DNA of 64,000 bases from Sambucus nigra (GCA_949130495.1 OX422211.1:336568504-336632503), one strand, 5' to 3'; counted from the first letter of the stretch, positions 46,463 through 58,794 are shown. Numbers and translations are program-made. The notes: a model not told the origin generated them from the sequence alone.

Positions 46463-48349
46463 ATGGGTCACATTTTGTTTGATACGGGTGCGACACATTC
46501 ATTCATTTCTAGAAGTTTTGCTCAGTCCACAGAGCCGATAAAATATGCAGAGAGAACTTTCACTAGTGTGGAGTCCTCTATGGGTGATGGTTCACTTATT
46601 TTCCTTATTTGTAAACATATAGGAATTTCTCTTGGTAATTTGTGCTTTGAGGCCGATTTACTCTTCCTAGACATGGTCGGGTATGATGTGATTTTGGGCA
46701 TGGATTGGCTTGTTAAGTATCATGCTATAGTAAATTGTTACGGGAAGAGTATAGTCTTCGCCGTTCCAGGACAAGAAATGTTCTTGGTGGTTATGCCTCG
46801 TTTGGAGGGAGATACTAGTACCTATTTGTATTGCATTGCAGAAGAGACTTCTCAGGATGTAGTTGTTCCCTTGGATTCTATTCCAGTTGTTCGAGATTTT
46901 GAGGATGTATTCCACGAAATACCGGGTTTACCTCCGAGTAGGGAGATTGAGTTTGTGATTGATTTAGCACCGAAAACTCAACCGATCGTGAGAGCTCCTT
47001 ATCGTATGGCTCCTGTTGAAATGAGGGAGCTGAGAGATCAAATTCAGCAGTTATTGGAGCAGGGTTTTATTAGGCGTAGTACATCGCCATGGGGTGCTCC
47101 TGTGTTATTTGTGAAGAAAAGAGATGGTTCTCTCCGGTTGGGTGTTGACTATATAGAATTGAATAAAGTCACCATCCAGAATAAATACCCTTTGCCTCGT
47201 ATTAATGATTTGTTTGATAAACTTAGGGGAGCGACATACTTCTCTAAGATAGACCTGAGAATGGAGTATCACCAGTTGAGGATACGGGAACAGGATGTAT
47301 CCAAGACTGCTTTTCTGACGAGCTACGGGTCTTATGAATTTTTGGTCATGCCTTTTGGACTGACCAATGCCCCTGCCGTATTTATGGATCTCATGAATAG
47401 GGTATTTCGGGACTTCCTGGACCAATTTGTTATTGTGTTTATCGATGACATCCTTGTGTATTCTCAAACTGAAGCTGACCATACTATTCATTTGAGGTTG
47501 GTCCTACAGAGATTAAGGGATCACCAATTGTATGCTAAGTTTGAGAAATATGGCTTTTGGTTACGGGAAGTGAAATTTTTGGGTCATATTGTGACTTCAC
47601 AGGGTATATCGGTGGATTCGAGTAAGGTCGTTGCGGTGAGGGAGTGGGTTCAGCCCACGACACCTACCGAAATTCGCAGTTTTCTGGGTTTGGCGGGTTA
47701 TTGCCGTCGATTTATTAAGGGTTTCTCGAAGATCGCTAGTCCTTTGATAAATTTGACCCCGAAAGGGGTGAGATTTGTTTGGAATGACTCTTGCCAAGTA
47801 GCATTCGATGAGCTCAAGGATAGATTGAATTCGGCTCCAGTCCTCGCTTTACCAAATCTGGGATTGGAATATTTAGTCTTCACCGATGCATCTCTACAAG
47901 GTTTGGGAGGTGTGCTTCAGCAAGAGAGATGGGCTATCACTTATGCTTCCCGAAAGCTCAAGACTCATGAAAGAAACTATCCGGTGCATGACTTAGAATT
48001 GGCCGCAGTTGTCTTTGCCTTGAAGATTTGGAGGCATTATCTTCTCGGGGAGAAGTTCAGTCTTTTCACGGACCATAAGTCGCTGCAATATTTATTTTCT
48101 CAGAAAGATTTGAATATGCGTCAGTGCCGATGGTTGGAGTTTGTGAAAGATTATCAATTTGATATTCATTATCATCCGGGCAAGGCAAATGTGGTGGCGG
48201 ATGCCTTGAGTAGAAAACCCGAGGGAGAATTAACTGATGTATGGAAGGCTAAATGGAAAGAGCTCGGTCATGAAGATGCGGTTGCTAGGGCGCTCATGTC
48301 TGTGATGACCGTTACTCCTACAATTGTGGCAAGGGTCGTAGAAGCCTAA
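46463..48349 (+). CDS. pol: Protease, reverse transcriptase and RNase H of element C
   Basis: A long open frame of 628 codons. Protease: [14 protein letters not shown] with catalytic Asp at 46481, and [10 protein letters not shown] from about residue 180: [37 protein letters not shown] (motif A Asp kept, usual Gly changed), [10 protein letters not shown], and the active site FIDDILVYS at 47438-47464. RNase [30 protein letters not shown] and [10 protein letters not shown] carry the acidic residues. The annotated start is simply the first ATG after a stop; in the family this part continues from gag. The frame ends at 48347 in the connection to integrase. All RT and RNase H catalytic acids seem intact, in contrast to the other elements here. 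Confidence 0.92.
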   Translation: MGHILFDTGATHSFISRSFAQSTEPIKYAERTFTSVESSMGDGSLIFLICKHIGISLGNLCFEADLLFLDMVGYDVILGMDWLVKYHAIVNCYGKSIVFAVPGQEMFLVVMPRLEGDTSTYLYCIAEETSQDVVVPLDSIPVVRDFEDVFHEIPGLPPSREIEFVIDLAPKTQPIVRAPYRMAPVEMRELRDQIQQLLEQGFIRRSTSPWGAPVLFVKKRDGSLRLGVDYIELNKVTIQNKYPLPRINDLFDKLRGATYFSKIDLRMEYHQLRIREQDVSKTAFLTSYGSYEFLVMPFGLTNAPAVFMDLMNRVFRDFLDQFVIVFIDDILVYSQTEADHTIHLRLVLQRLRDHQLYAKFEKYGFWLREVKFLGHIVTSQGISVDSSKVVAVREWVQPTTPTEIRSFLGLAGYCRRFIKGFSKIASPLINLTPKGVRFVWNDSCQVAFDELKDRLNSAPVLALPNLGLEYLVFTDASLQGLGGVLQQERWAITYASRKLKTHERNYPVHDLELAAVVFALKIWRHYLLGEKFSLFTDHKSLQYLFSQKDLNMRQCRWLEFVKDYQFDIHYHPGKANVVADALSRKPEGELTDVWKAKWKELGHEDAVARALMSVMTVTPTIVARVVEA

Positions 48350-48385
48350 GTAAGGGATAAGGGTTGTCAAGACCATATACGCCGA

Positions 48386-49489
48386 TTGTTGTCTAAGGGA
48401 GCAGAATACTACTCGATAAGTTCGGAGGGTGGATTACGCTTCCATGGAAGACTTATCGTTCCGGAGGAGGCAGATTTGAGACGGGCGATAGTGGTAGAAT
48501 CTCGTGGTTCTAAATTTTCAGTGCCTCCGGGTAACGATAAAATGTATCAAGACATGCGCCGTCAATATTGGTGGCCAGGCATGAAGAAAGATATTTCTGA
48601 GTTTTTATCTCAATGCACTACTTGTCAGTTGGTTAAGATTGATCCTCAGTGACCGACAGGTTTGTTGCAACCGTTGGAGATTCCGGTATGGAAATGGGAA
48701 AGCATATCAATGGATTTTATTATTGGCTTACCAACGTCACAAAAAGGTAACGATTCTATATGGGTTATCGTTGATCGCTTGACGAAGTCGGCACACTTTC
48801 TTTCGGTCCGTACCGATTACAACACCGCTCGTTACGCATGGTTATTCATTGATGAGGTTGTGAGACTGCATGGGGTGCCTTTTAATATTATTTCCGACAG
48901 AGACAAGATCTTCGTTTCCAACTTTTGGCAAAGTTTCCAAGAGGCCATGGGAACCGAATTGAGGTTAAGCACTTCCTATCATCCTCAAATAGATGGCCAG
49001 ACCGAACAGGTTAACCAAATGTTGGAGGATATGCTTCGTATGTGTATGCTTGATTTTAAAGGTAGTTGGGAACAATATCTCCCATTGGTCGAGTTTGCTT
49101 ATAATAACTCATACCAATTCACTATTAGGATGGCGCCCTATGAGGCCTTATATGGTAGGCCCTGTAGATCTCCCACTTGTTGGGTGGAGGTGGGAGATAA
49201 TAAGTTTCTCAGACCTGAAATGATCCGGGATACTTCATCTAAGATCGAGCTTATCTGAAATCGCATTCAGATAGCCCAAGATAGACAGAAGAGCTATGCC
49301 GATGCGGGTAGAAGGCATGTGGAGTTGGAGGTCGGAGACCAAGTGTTGGTGCGAGTGTCACCTATGAAAGGTATTAAGCATTTTGGAAAGAAATGGAAGC
49401 TTGCGCCGCGTTTTGTTGGACCTTTTCCCGTGATTGCTAAAGTGGGTACAGTGGTGTACCAACTTTCCCTACCAGAACCTTTAGAATAA
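48386..49489 (+). pseudogene. Integrase of element C
   Basis: The zinc-binding part keeps CTTCQLVK, but both zinc His positions look lost: the segment reads VESRGSKFSVPPGN where relatives have EAH.S.FSVHPG. A TGA at 48650 separates it from the core. Core motifs: SMDFIIGLP (first Asp), IISDRDKIF (second Asp) and QIDGQTEQVNQMLEDMLR (Glu), so the DDE triad is present. A TGA at 49256 precedes the C-terminal part (ADAGRRHVELEVGDQVLVRV, RFVGPFPVIAKVG, the GPY/F-like domain). A TAA follows at 49487. Confidence 0.88.
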
Positions 49490-49760
49490 ATTCATGATGT
49501 CTTCCATGTCTCCTCTTTGAAGAAATACAAGAGGTGTGAAGGTGCCCTTTGGCATATTCCTTTTGAGGATATTGAGTTGCAATCCGATGTTTATTATGAA
49601 TAGCAACCCGTTGTTATTCTAGATCATGGGGAGCGCAGGTTAAGGTCTCGAGTGGTGCCCTTGGTTAGAGTACAATGGAGTCATCACAGCGTTGAGGAAT
49701 CTACTTGGGAATGTGAGGATGATATGCGGGAAAAGTATCCGCATATCTTTATCCAAGGTA
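49490..49760 (+). pseudogene. Chromodomain at the integrase C-terminus of element C
   Basis: After DVFHVSSLKKY the segment RLRSRVVPLVRVQWSHHSVE, then ESTWECEDDMREKYPHIF, matches the chromodomain of plant chromoviruses (VKVLWR.H..EEATWE.E..M...YPHLF pattern). Family knowledge: this module steers insertion to heterochromatin through histone marks, which fits the nested setting here. One TAG at about 49601 lies just upstream. Confidence 0.85.
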
Positions 49761-49790
49761 CGTTTGAATTTTGGGGGAAAAATTCCCTCA

Positions 49791-49802
49791 TAAGGGGGGG
49801 AG
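49791..49802 (+). promoter_or_regulatory. Polypurine tract of element C
   Basis: A run of A and seven G followed by AG ends two bases before the 3' LTR start at 49805. Confidence 0.85.
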
Positions 49803-49804
49803 TA

Positions 49805-52505
49805 TGTAACAACCCTCACTTTTGAGAGCCTATTTTATACTTATTTACCATATGGGGTAATTATATATAAAATATTGGAATGTGGAGTAAGTATTAATTT
49901 GATGAGATACGTTAATATTTACTAGAAAGTTGTATAATTACCATGTGTGTAAGTAAATGTTTCCATATGGTGTTTTATTGTGTCACGAGAATTAAAATGA
50001 CAATTTGGTTTAAAATGAGACTGGAACTTAAAATGTGTTATAAAATTTCCAAATGATAATTTGGAGGGTGTAGTTAGTTCCGGGAGGTGCGAGATAGTCA
50101 AATTGTGTGCCATATTGTATTTTGATGTTTTGGGCACTTTTGACTGGTTTTGGCATATCGAGTATTAGAAATCATTTTATTGCGGTATTAACATTTAAAG
50201 ATTAGAGACTTTTTGCTTAAGGCCACGGTTTAGTCTCCTTAAGTCTTTCATTTTTTTCCCTAAGTGAAATTCTAGCCCAAGAGTTAGAGTGAGATAGGAA
50301 GAGAACTTGTGGAGAAAGAGAGGGATTGAAGATTAGTGGTTTGATCTTGCATTCTTCTTCAATAAAATCTAAGATTTGAGGCCCCAAGGTAAGTTTTCTA
50401 CTTGCTATTATATGGTTTAAGGTGGATAATTAGTGTTGATAGTTATGTAATGGTTATAGCTTAATAAAGTTAGGTTTCTTTGTTAGATATGGGTTTTGAT
50501 ATCTTTGGAAGAGATTTGAATATTAATTAGTATGGATTAATGTTGTTGGAGGCATTTATGATCATTTGGTATCAATAAATGTGATTGGTTTGGTTGGAAG
50601 TTCGTTTTTGGTTTAGCTTGGAAATAGAGAGTTTTGGTCTAGGTCTACAATGACCGGTCGATCGCGGTTCTCAGACCGATCGACCGGGCCTTCGGGAGAG
50701 GGCACACTTCTTTCTTTCAAAGGCATAAATGTTGAGGCGCGGTCGATCGCGGTCCCCATACCGGTAGACTGGCCCTGCCGAAGTGAGGTTTCTGCATTTC
50801 TTCTTAGGTAAAAACTTGAGACGCGGTCGACCGGTCCCCTGTTTTCTTCCCAAAATTTTACTTTTGCTTTTAAATCTTTTCTTTTCATAGGGACTTAGGA
50901 ACCTTCTTGAATGAAGTAAACTTTGGCTTTTAGAGTCCTAGTTGAGTCTGATTGTCACCCTAGAGTGGAATGGATTTCACTTGGGGTTAAGTCCAAGGGG
51001 GTGGGGGTGTTCTAAAGTGATGTTTAGGCATCACTCTTTTGGTTACTTCTTAATAGGAGGATAGGGGTTGTAGGCCCATGCTTGGATACTTTAGGGGCTT
51101 AAATTGAGGTGTATAAGACCTTAAGGTTTGGGAATGATTGTGATCCCTTAGAGAATTATTCGAGGCATATACTATGATGAATATCAATGTAATATTTTAT
51201 GATTTCGGTTTCAGATAAAATGAAACACACATGTGTTAATGGAAATGAAAAGTATGATTTTTAATAGTAAATGTTAATTTAATTAAACACACCTCTCTAA
51301 ATGCTATCATAAGGGAAACTCGCGCATGAGGTGATGTCCCCTAACTATTGAATGCAGGGAGACTATAGTCCTCGGCCATATGCGGGTTTATTATATGTTT
51401 TTCTGCGGTAGTGAGGTAATTCCGGGTGTGGTTATGACTCACTCGCAGGTATATGGCCACTTCCCGACGTGCGTTAGGTGCCCAGGCTTCCTTGTTTGAT
51501 AGGCCCCTGGAAGATGATAGTTATTTAGGGGCGCGCCCAGTGGAAAAACTCGGAGGGGTGATCTTAGAATCGTTATATGTATAAGAATATAACTTTTCTA
51601 AATTTAAGTGGGACTTGAGATATGTTTATTACCACCGAATGTATGATGGTAATGATATTCCTGCTAAGGAATAAGAATTGAAAAGAAACGAGAATAATGA
51701 TGATCTTATATTCCTGTTAAGTAATGGAAATTGGATTAAAGTGGCTATGAAAGATGGAAGCTTTTAACTTAATTATGCATAATTTAATTCTCTTACATAA
51801 TGTAATTGTAGGAATGTCATTTTAACTGTCTCATTTATGATTCATGTTTAGGGTGTTAGATATTTCATCTTCATCATTCATGATTAACTGTTCATAGTTA
51901 TCATGCTTCTTATTCATCTGGGAACTATATAAAAACCGGGCTCTGACCCGTTCATTTCTTCCATGTTGTGCATGTTATTGTATCTGCCCAGGTGCTCCTC
52001 CGCAAGGACGCCCATGTTGATATTTCCACCCTTATGTTTTCGAGGAGCTGTAAGATTTGCGGATATTACAGGATGTTTTTGTTAGATGCCCTCATTTTTT
52101 TGTAATTCTAGATATGATCGGGTCGGTCATTCGGGCGTGTGGCCCAACTTTGTACTTGTTTAATGGATGTAATATGTATCATATTAAACTGTTGTAATTC
52201 ATTTTGTGTAGCTGTGGACCGACAGCTTATTTGGTCCTCTTCTTGTACATTTATTATGGAGGTTGATATATATGTATGTTATCTTGGAATTCCACTATCT
52301 TTTAGAAAGGGGTTGCTTAAATTATTTTCTTAACTTAATCTTTTAATTAAATTAAATGTTTTGGCAACCCGTTTTCTGAATTATTGGGTGGTTTTCCCGT
52401 ATACTCGGGTTATTTGTGATGCTGAGAATGATTCCCATCCATGATTTCCGTATTTATTGGAGTATCGGGCTGACCACCCCTTATTTCGGAATGCGGGTTG
52501 TCACA
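49805..52505 (+). repeat. 3' LTR of element C
   Basis: Starts TGTAACAACCC, ends GCGGGTTGTCACA, followed by target duplication ATACG. Compared with the 5' LTR it has an extra GCGGTCGATCGCGGTCCCC unit at about 50737-50757 and several changes within the palindromic cluster at 50653-50835, while the rest differs only sparsely. Confidence 0.93.
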
Positions 52506-52510
52506 ATACG

Positions 52511-54783
52511 ATCTCTGAAATAACAAAATGACTGGAATGGAAATAACAACCTAAACTAGAGTCAATCGAATTGAAATTACTGATGAGAAAGTACTACCGA
52601 AAGTCATATCTCCTGTCCGCCCTGCTGTTCTTATCTAGGCAAACCTAAGGGAAAAATATTTTATGATTTAGGTCAATGCTCTAGAGTTGAAAGAATTAAC
52701 TTAAAAAGTCAATATGCATGTATTGTGTTAATTCACATTATACACCACCCATCGGCACTCTCATGCAATAAGTATATTACCCCTCATCTAATTGTAATAC
52801 TATACGCATATCAACCCAAGTACCAATTATGAAATTCGAAAACTACACCAATAAGATTATATTTAACGCCTCTAGCACTATTCATACACTGAAGCTAACC
52901 ATCTACACATATGCTTTTAGTCCCAAGATTAACCCTTACAATACTACCCACAAGAAATAACATATAATATATTTTGCATTTTATGTAGTATTGGGTTAAT
53001 CAATAATTGTCCACAACATTAAACTATAGAGATTTATTTCCAATTAATATATATAATTATATATGTCCTTACATATATACGACAAATAAAGGCATCATTC
53101 ATGCTCTATCGGTAAGTCCATAGGAGTCTCTCATCCAAATGGACATCACAAAATACACACAAGTGAAGCGGTCCCTACGCAGTACACCATTATAAGATCC
53201 ATACCCTTGATGGTGACAATAGATTTCAGTCATCCCACCTACCTCCTCGTAAGTTGTACTTCCACATATGACCTAAAATAATGACCTACACAATTCCTAG
53301 CCTACCTATGTCGACGTGTTTCGCAGTCCCAAGACTATTCAACCCCAACTGATAAGCCGTCCATGAACGTTCACACAAATAAATAGATACATATTTTAAC
53401 ACTTAATATGTATAGGTCATTAAGTTTATAATTACCCCCAATAAGTCTCATCAATATCCAAATACTATACTTACTTTAAGAATTAACCATCTAGTTAGGT
53501 CTCCAACTAATAAATAGTGACATAAATGTATTTTTAAATAAATTATTCACTCATATGAATGACCTTACACATACTCGCTTAAGTTTGTAAAAATCACCCG
53601 AACATTTCCCCAGTCCCAGCCTGACCCAGGCCCAGAGGACGAATCAATTCGCCTTCACTTCTAAGGGTAAATCAATTCGCCCTAGACAAAACCGATATGC
53701 ATGGATGGCCGAAGTGATTCGTATTCTGGCAGAAGCCAAGAACTTCTACAATTATTCTCTATGGGTTTCATACTTCCAAACTAAAAATTCTTTGAAATGT
53801 CTTACTCATTTTTATTTCAATGAATATAGATTCCTCATGATCCGAAAACACTATTTATATGCTTATCCAAAAAAATTGATAAAAGACCATGCCCTCATAA
53901 TCCCAGAAATTTAATCTGACATTAGATTCCATCTAACCCAATTTTGATCCTACATTTTATCAAATCATAATGAGATTTAAGGGATCAATAAATGAATTGC
54001 AATAATCAAATTAACAATCCTACAACATGGATTCTAAGGTTCAATTTACAATTAACATGATTCAAATTCCAGGTTTGTCACCAAATAGTTTAATCCTTAA
54101 ACATCATAATTCCACATTTTTTTCTAAGAATTCATAGAGTTCAGTCCAATTATTCAAAATCATCAATTTATCCAATTAACTCGGAATTGATATGGGAAAT
54201 GCATAAATGAATTACGAAACAAATTGTAATTAATTTAGCAAGAGAATTATTGTCTTGAACCGGCGATTGAATCCCCTCCTCTTGGATCCTTGCTAATCAT
54301 CCTTTCTCCAGCCTTAGTAACTTCTCCAATGGTTGTGGGCGTGCTAGGGTTTCTTCCTTGTGGATGGAAATAGACTTTTAGGTTGATAATTATAATCGTA
54401 TAACCCATAATCCCGTATTACAATTAAACCCCCACTTTTGGCCCCCCAAATAATCTCGAAACATTACTCGAATTGACTTAAAAACTCCTTTAAGGGAATA
54501 CCTATGCACCGAGGCCAAACTTAGATGTCTAAAACACCTTAACGAGTTCCCAATTCCCCCCGAAACATGTCCAAACTATATCTAACCAAGTTACACACTT
54601 TTATTATGTTTAATCACCAAACAACAATAATTTAATTTAACATACAATTTATTTTCTAGTTGTGAACACACTATGCATAATTGAATCATATAAACATGCA
54701 ATTACAAGAAAGAAATTTATTCACGAATTTATTTAATTAAATTTTATAAAAAATAATTTATTATGAAAACACAGGGTATTACA
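52511..54783 (-). repeat. Solo LTR D, second segment
   Basis: The larger part of LTR D; with 42045-42304 it totals about 2.5 kb. The minus-strand start TGTAATACCCTGTG is typical of the Tekay-like LTRs here. CGAATCAATTCG-type motifs occur twice (about 53638-53682), about 1.1 kb from the LTR start. No internal region exists on either side, so it is a solo LTR inside element E sequence. Confidence 0.85.
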
Positions 54784-55755
54784 TTACCTCCCAAAGGGTT
54801 TTCAATTAGATTAAGAGGTGGGGAAAGTGTGAGTGAATATCCATCAAATGAAGCATCTCAAAATAGCATTCCCTTTCAAAAATCGGGTCGAAGTCCTTAA
54901 GATTTTCATCCGATTTGTTTGATAGTTCTAATGGTTGGATAATGGTGGGTAACACATTAAATGAAAGATAATCAACCTCACTAAAATTTGAATCATTAAT
55001 CAAAGGTTGTAATTCAAATTCATCACCCATATTCTTTTTTCCAAAATAACTATAGGATATATCATTGGAGTAAGACTTTCATTATCATTCTCAAATAACT
55101 ATGGGATTCTTACTTTTTTCAATCCCCTTTTTCTTCCTTTTCTTTTCTTTTTCTTTTGTTTTTCATTTCCCTTTTCACTTCTTTTTGTCTATATTTTTCA
55201 CTTCTTTTTCTTAAGATTAAAATGACAACTCATATGCTTAATTGCAATCAGAAAACAAAAACAACATTAAGTCCTAAGTACAATTCCAAAAAGAGTTATG
55301 AAAGGTGTATATATGGTCAAAATACTATGATGTGGAGTTGGTCATGGGAGTTTCGATTATGAAACGAATGGTTATATATAGGCTCAAAGGGGTTGACAAG
55401 GAGAATATATAAATGGTGATGTCAAGGTTGATATGGGTTAAATAAAAAGGAGGGTCTATTCTCTTTCATAACCTTTATGTCATTCTCTTGTCAAAACAAC
55501 ATTGAAAATCATGCTCAAGCAACACATTTCAAAATGAACTCAGTTTTTGAACAATCAAAGAAAGAATAGAGAGATTACCGATGAATTTAATACTTTTAAT
55601 AAGGAAATATTAATGTATTAACACTCATAAATGAAGAAAAGTGCAACACACACTTAGTCTAAGTATATACAAATGCACCAAAAGTTCACTGAGTTATAAA
55701 AATCTTAGACCAAATCAATTAAATAAGAAAATCACACGTGCTCATTGGTTTAAAG
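54784..55755 (-). mobile_element. Continuation of the second element E copy
   Basis: After the TTACC duplication the element E internal sequence resumes. A 74-codon minus-strand frame (54806-55030, starting MGDEFELQPL) has no recognised motif. 55040-55755 is a diverged direct copy of 40640-41340 (shared words such as TTTTGTTTTTCATTTCCC and AATGGTTATAT). LTR F cuts it at 55755. Confidence 0.5.
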
Positions 55756-57165
55756 TGTAACACCCCGTAATTTTTAGAATATTTAAATTACACATGTCAC
55801 ATTAATTTAAATAATTTGAGAAATAAAGTTGATTTATATAAATATTAATTAGTAAGCGATGGATTAATATTTATGTGATATTATATTTACTTATGCGGTA
55901 AGTAAAAGAAATTGCATTATTTAATATTATGTCGTAAATGAGTAAAAGCGATGGATTAGTAGTATCATATTCAGGATGCGCATGTGGGGTCGTGTTGGGA
56001 GTACCAGGGGTAGTCGTAAATGATAAGTTGATGACATGTTACTCGAACGATGATTTTGAGTGTACGGTTGATCTGAAAATGGTTAAAATTAAGTACCAGG
56101 GGTAGTGTTTGGGTCTCGAGGCTTTTTACAAAATAAACCAAAGGGCTTAGAGAAATAAACCATGCATTTTTCAAAATATGAAAGGTTCTTTATGAGAAAC
56201 CAAAGGGTTAAAGAGAAATAGAAGAGAAAAGTAAGAAAATCTTAAAAATTTCAAAAAAGATTAAGAAATTCAAGGATAATTCAATTGGTAGGATTTGTGA
56301 AGAAGTTCGGGGAGCTTTGGTTATCATCTACAACGAATTCAGACACTACAAAACTAGAAGGAAGTAATTATCTTGCTAAATAATTAAGTGCACATTTCAT
56401 TCATATCACAATTGGAAAATGGTTTTTGGGTGGGATTCATATGAAATTGGGTTTTGGATAAACGATTTCATAACATAGATGTGTGAATATTATGGATTGA
56501 AATTTGGAAATTAAAATCCTCTGTAAATAGAAGAATTATTGTTTAGAAAGATAGAGAAATTATGAATTATTGGAATATTGATGAGAATAAATAAGAGGAA
56601 TTCCATGTAGAGATCATGTGTAGATAAATTACATGTCAAAAATGATTTAGTTCTTGTTTAGGATTCACATGAATTGATAATTATTGGGGAAGTATGATTT
56701 ATGTAAAGATTAATGGAGATTAAACCTTTCTAAAATTCGAAATGGGGAATAACTGGGGCTGTCTGCAGGGGCGAATCGAACCGGTTTAACTCCCCTACCA
56801 TAACCAAGTTGTGTTGTGTATTTAAATTTTTCATGAATAAATTTTGTAATGAATTATAATTGTTTGAGGATAATTTAGGAGTTCTGGAAATTATGATAAT
56901 AGTGATAAATTCCTTAGGATGAATGAGGATATATTCGGGGTATGAATATGAGTATTTGGAAGGAATATTACTTGGGGAATTCATTAATGGATTTATAATG
57001 AAAATTCAAGAAAATAGGGATACAAGTTGATTGAGAGTTGTACGTGTCCAAAACTAATATTATGAGAATCAATTAATTAATAAAGCAGATAATTGAGAAT
57101 GGAAATGATATTCGAAAAATGTTGGGCTACTGCCACGAGTAATAGGCACGGTTAGCCGAAATTAT
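55756..57165 (+). repeat. Truncated LTR F (Tekay-like style)
   Basis: Starts TGTAACACCCCGTAATTT at 55756 within element E sequence. It has the expected leader style (AAAGTAAGAAAATC, GGAAGTAATTATCTTGC) and a GGGGCGAATCGAACCGG motif patch near 56768, about 1 kb in. It loses LTR character at a microsatellite near 57170; no LTR end, primer site or partner is seen. Confidence 0.6.
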
Positions 57166-57169
57166 TAAG

Positions 57170-57173
<4 letters not shown>

Positions 57174-57244
<71 letters not shown>
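57174..57244. repeat. Compound (AT)n(AG)n microsatellite
   Basis: About 40 bases of alternating AT are followed by about 30 bases of alternating AG, at the breakpoint between LTR F and the next segment. Confidence 0.9.
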
Positions 57245-57247
<3 letters not shown>

Positions 57248-57470
57248 CAAGTGAGGTCCCCCAGTTTGAGGTCCCTGAATGAGGTCCATTTTTTTAAAAT
57301 GTAAATAAAATATTTTAGGGTTGATTTTTTATGGTTTTTAAACATTTCAGTAGGACCATAAAAAAATAATCAGCTCAAAATGATTTTTTTACTATTGTAA
57401 AAAAATCGGTCAAACTTTGTTAGTTTTTAACAACTTAAAAACAATTTAAAAACTGACATGGTTCTCCACT
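57245..57470. other. Short unassigned AT-rich segment
   Basis: Begins GATCAAGTGAGGTCCCCC and AGTTTGAGGTCCCTGAATG, then T/A-rich sequence. The wording is seen in plant MITE-like repeats, but no inverted end was found. Confidence 0.3.
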
Positions 57471-58403
57471 AAATTCTCATGTCTTGGTGGATGAGAAGAT
57501 CTAAAGAAGATTACCTTAAATTTCTATTCGTCACTATTCCTGTAGCAATTTTATGGGAGATTTCGATAAGTAGAAACTCAAATACTTATGAAGGTGGAAT
57601 TATGTCCACTATTAACACCATTAATATAGTTTTACAACTAATTTAGGATTTTAGCTACAATCACAAATTCAAATCACTGGGCAATAAGAGTGACCATGTG
57701 TTCTTCACCTATTTAACCTTAAAATTTCCATAGAGAATCCTAATACTCTTGTTTGTCATAAATGGATTAAACCAACTCAGGGATGTTTCAAATTAAACAC
57801 TAATGGTTGTTCCACGTGTAATTCAAGTATAGCAGGTTCAAGAGGAACTATCAGAGACCATAATGGAGCTTTTCTCAAAGCTTTCTCAACATTTAAAGGT
57901 GCTTTAACCAATAATCAGGTAGAATGTATGGCTATTCTGGGGGGCTTAAGGCTTTGTGAATGTTTAAATATCTCTAAATTCATAGTCGAGAATGACTCTT
58001 TATTCTCAATTGATGCTCTTAATGGAAAGATAAAGAAACCTCCACGGACTCTGATCAAAATTATTAAGTAAATATTAGAGATTAATTCTCAAGTCCAAGA
58101 AAAGTTCTCTCGTAGCTTCATAGATACCAATTTTGTAGCAAATAGGATTGCTTTTTAAAGATTCCAAAGCTCTTCCTTCACTATATTTTATTCATTAATG
58201 GAACTTCCTAGGTCAGCAAGGGACTATTTCAGGATGGATTTTCAAGGAATTCCTTCAATTTGAAGCTCTCCTCATTGATTTCCTTTTCTTCTTATTAGTT
58301 TGATCTTTTGTTTTGTTTTGTATTAAGGTTTCATCAATTCTTTATAAATGCCACCTAGGTAGGTCTCTTCTACTTATTTGAATAAAATTCCTATTTTCTA
58401 AAA
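57471..58403 (+). pseudogene. 3' end of a plant L1-type LINE with RNase H domain
   Basis: The 5' part is missing. An upstream frame reads FLFVTIPVAILWEISISRN, like the zinc-finger-to-RNase H spacer of plant LINE Pol proteins. From about 57760 follows WIKPTQGCFKLNTNGC, then ECMAILGGLRLCECLN and ENDSLFSIDAL, the RVT_3/RNase H pattern. The normal terminal AN.VAD.LA motif is degraded after about 58130. Stops and a frame change occur. The end has an AATAAAA signal and a short A run near 58400, as expected for a poly(A)-ended LINE. Confidence 0.7.
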
Positions 58404-58602
58404 AAATGGTTTTAATGGTGTTGGACTCCGTAAGCATCATCAATTACGTCGATCAACGGATGATGTGTTGACTAATCATGCACCACTTCCACTCCTTGGG
58501 GTTCCATTATGCAGTCGAGTACTAGTAATTCTTCTAGAACATAAAGTATATTTTTTTTTACAATGGTATATTCATATCTTATAGTCTTGATAAATTTCCC
58601 AC

Positions 58603-58794
58603 TTATTGTAAATGCAACTCAACATCTTTTAAAGACTTATATTTTCCGTTCATAGAATGAGTGCACGGGCACGGAATCTTGTCACTTTTAAGATTCTTAT
58701 TAGCATATTTAATAAATTCTTGAATGCCCTTTAAATTATTATTTGTTATTCGATTAGTCTCCCCCATCCACTCTTTGTATTGTGGAAAATCCAT
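58603..58794 (-). pseudogene. Transposase-associated domain fragment of a CACTA element
   Basis: A 63-codon minus-strand frame starts MDFPQYKEWM and includes IQEFIKYANKN and IPCPCTHSMNGKYKSLKDVE. This fits the plant transposase-associated domain that opens CACTA (En/Spm) transposases: W(M), then EFI.YA, then I.CPC..C.N, then V..HL. Its second zinc-type Cys is Ser here. The transposase core that should follow toward lower coordinates is absent. Confidence 0.6.

Larger units (their letters stand above)
42305..52505 (+). mobile_element. Complete Tekay-like chromovirus C, 10.2 kb, with ATACG target duplication
   Basis: Two LTRs of about 2.7 kb, an iMet primer site, gag, protease-RT-RNase H, integrase with chromodomain and a polypurine tract are all present in order. 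The perfect target duplications ATACG lie at 42300-42304 and 52506-52510, inside solo LTR D. The chromodomain at the integrase C-terminus and the iMet primer identify a plant chromovirus of the Tekay/Del lineage. Coding parts carry several stops and one frameshift, so this copy is not autonomous now. It is the youngest layer of this nest by position. Confidence 0.92.
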
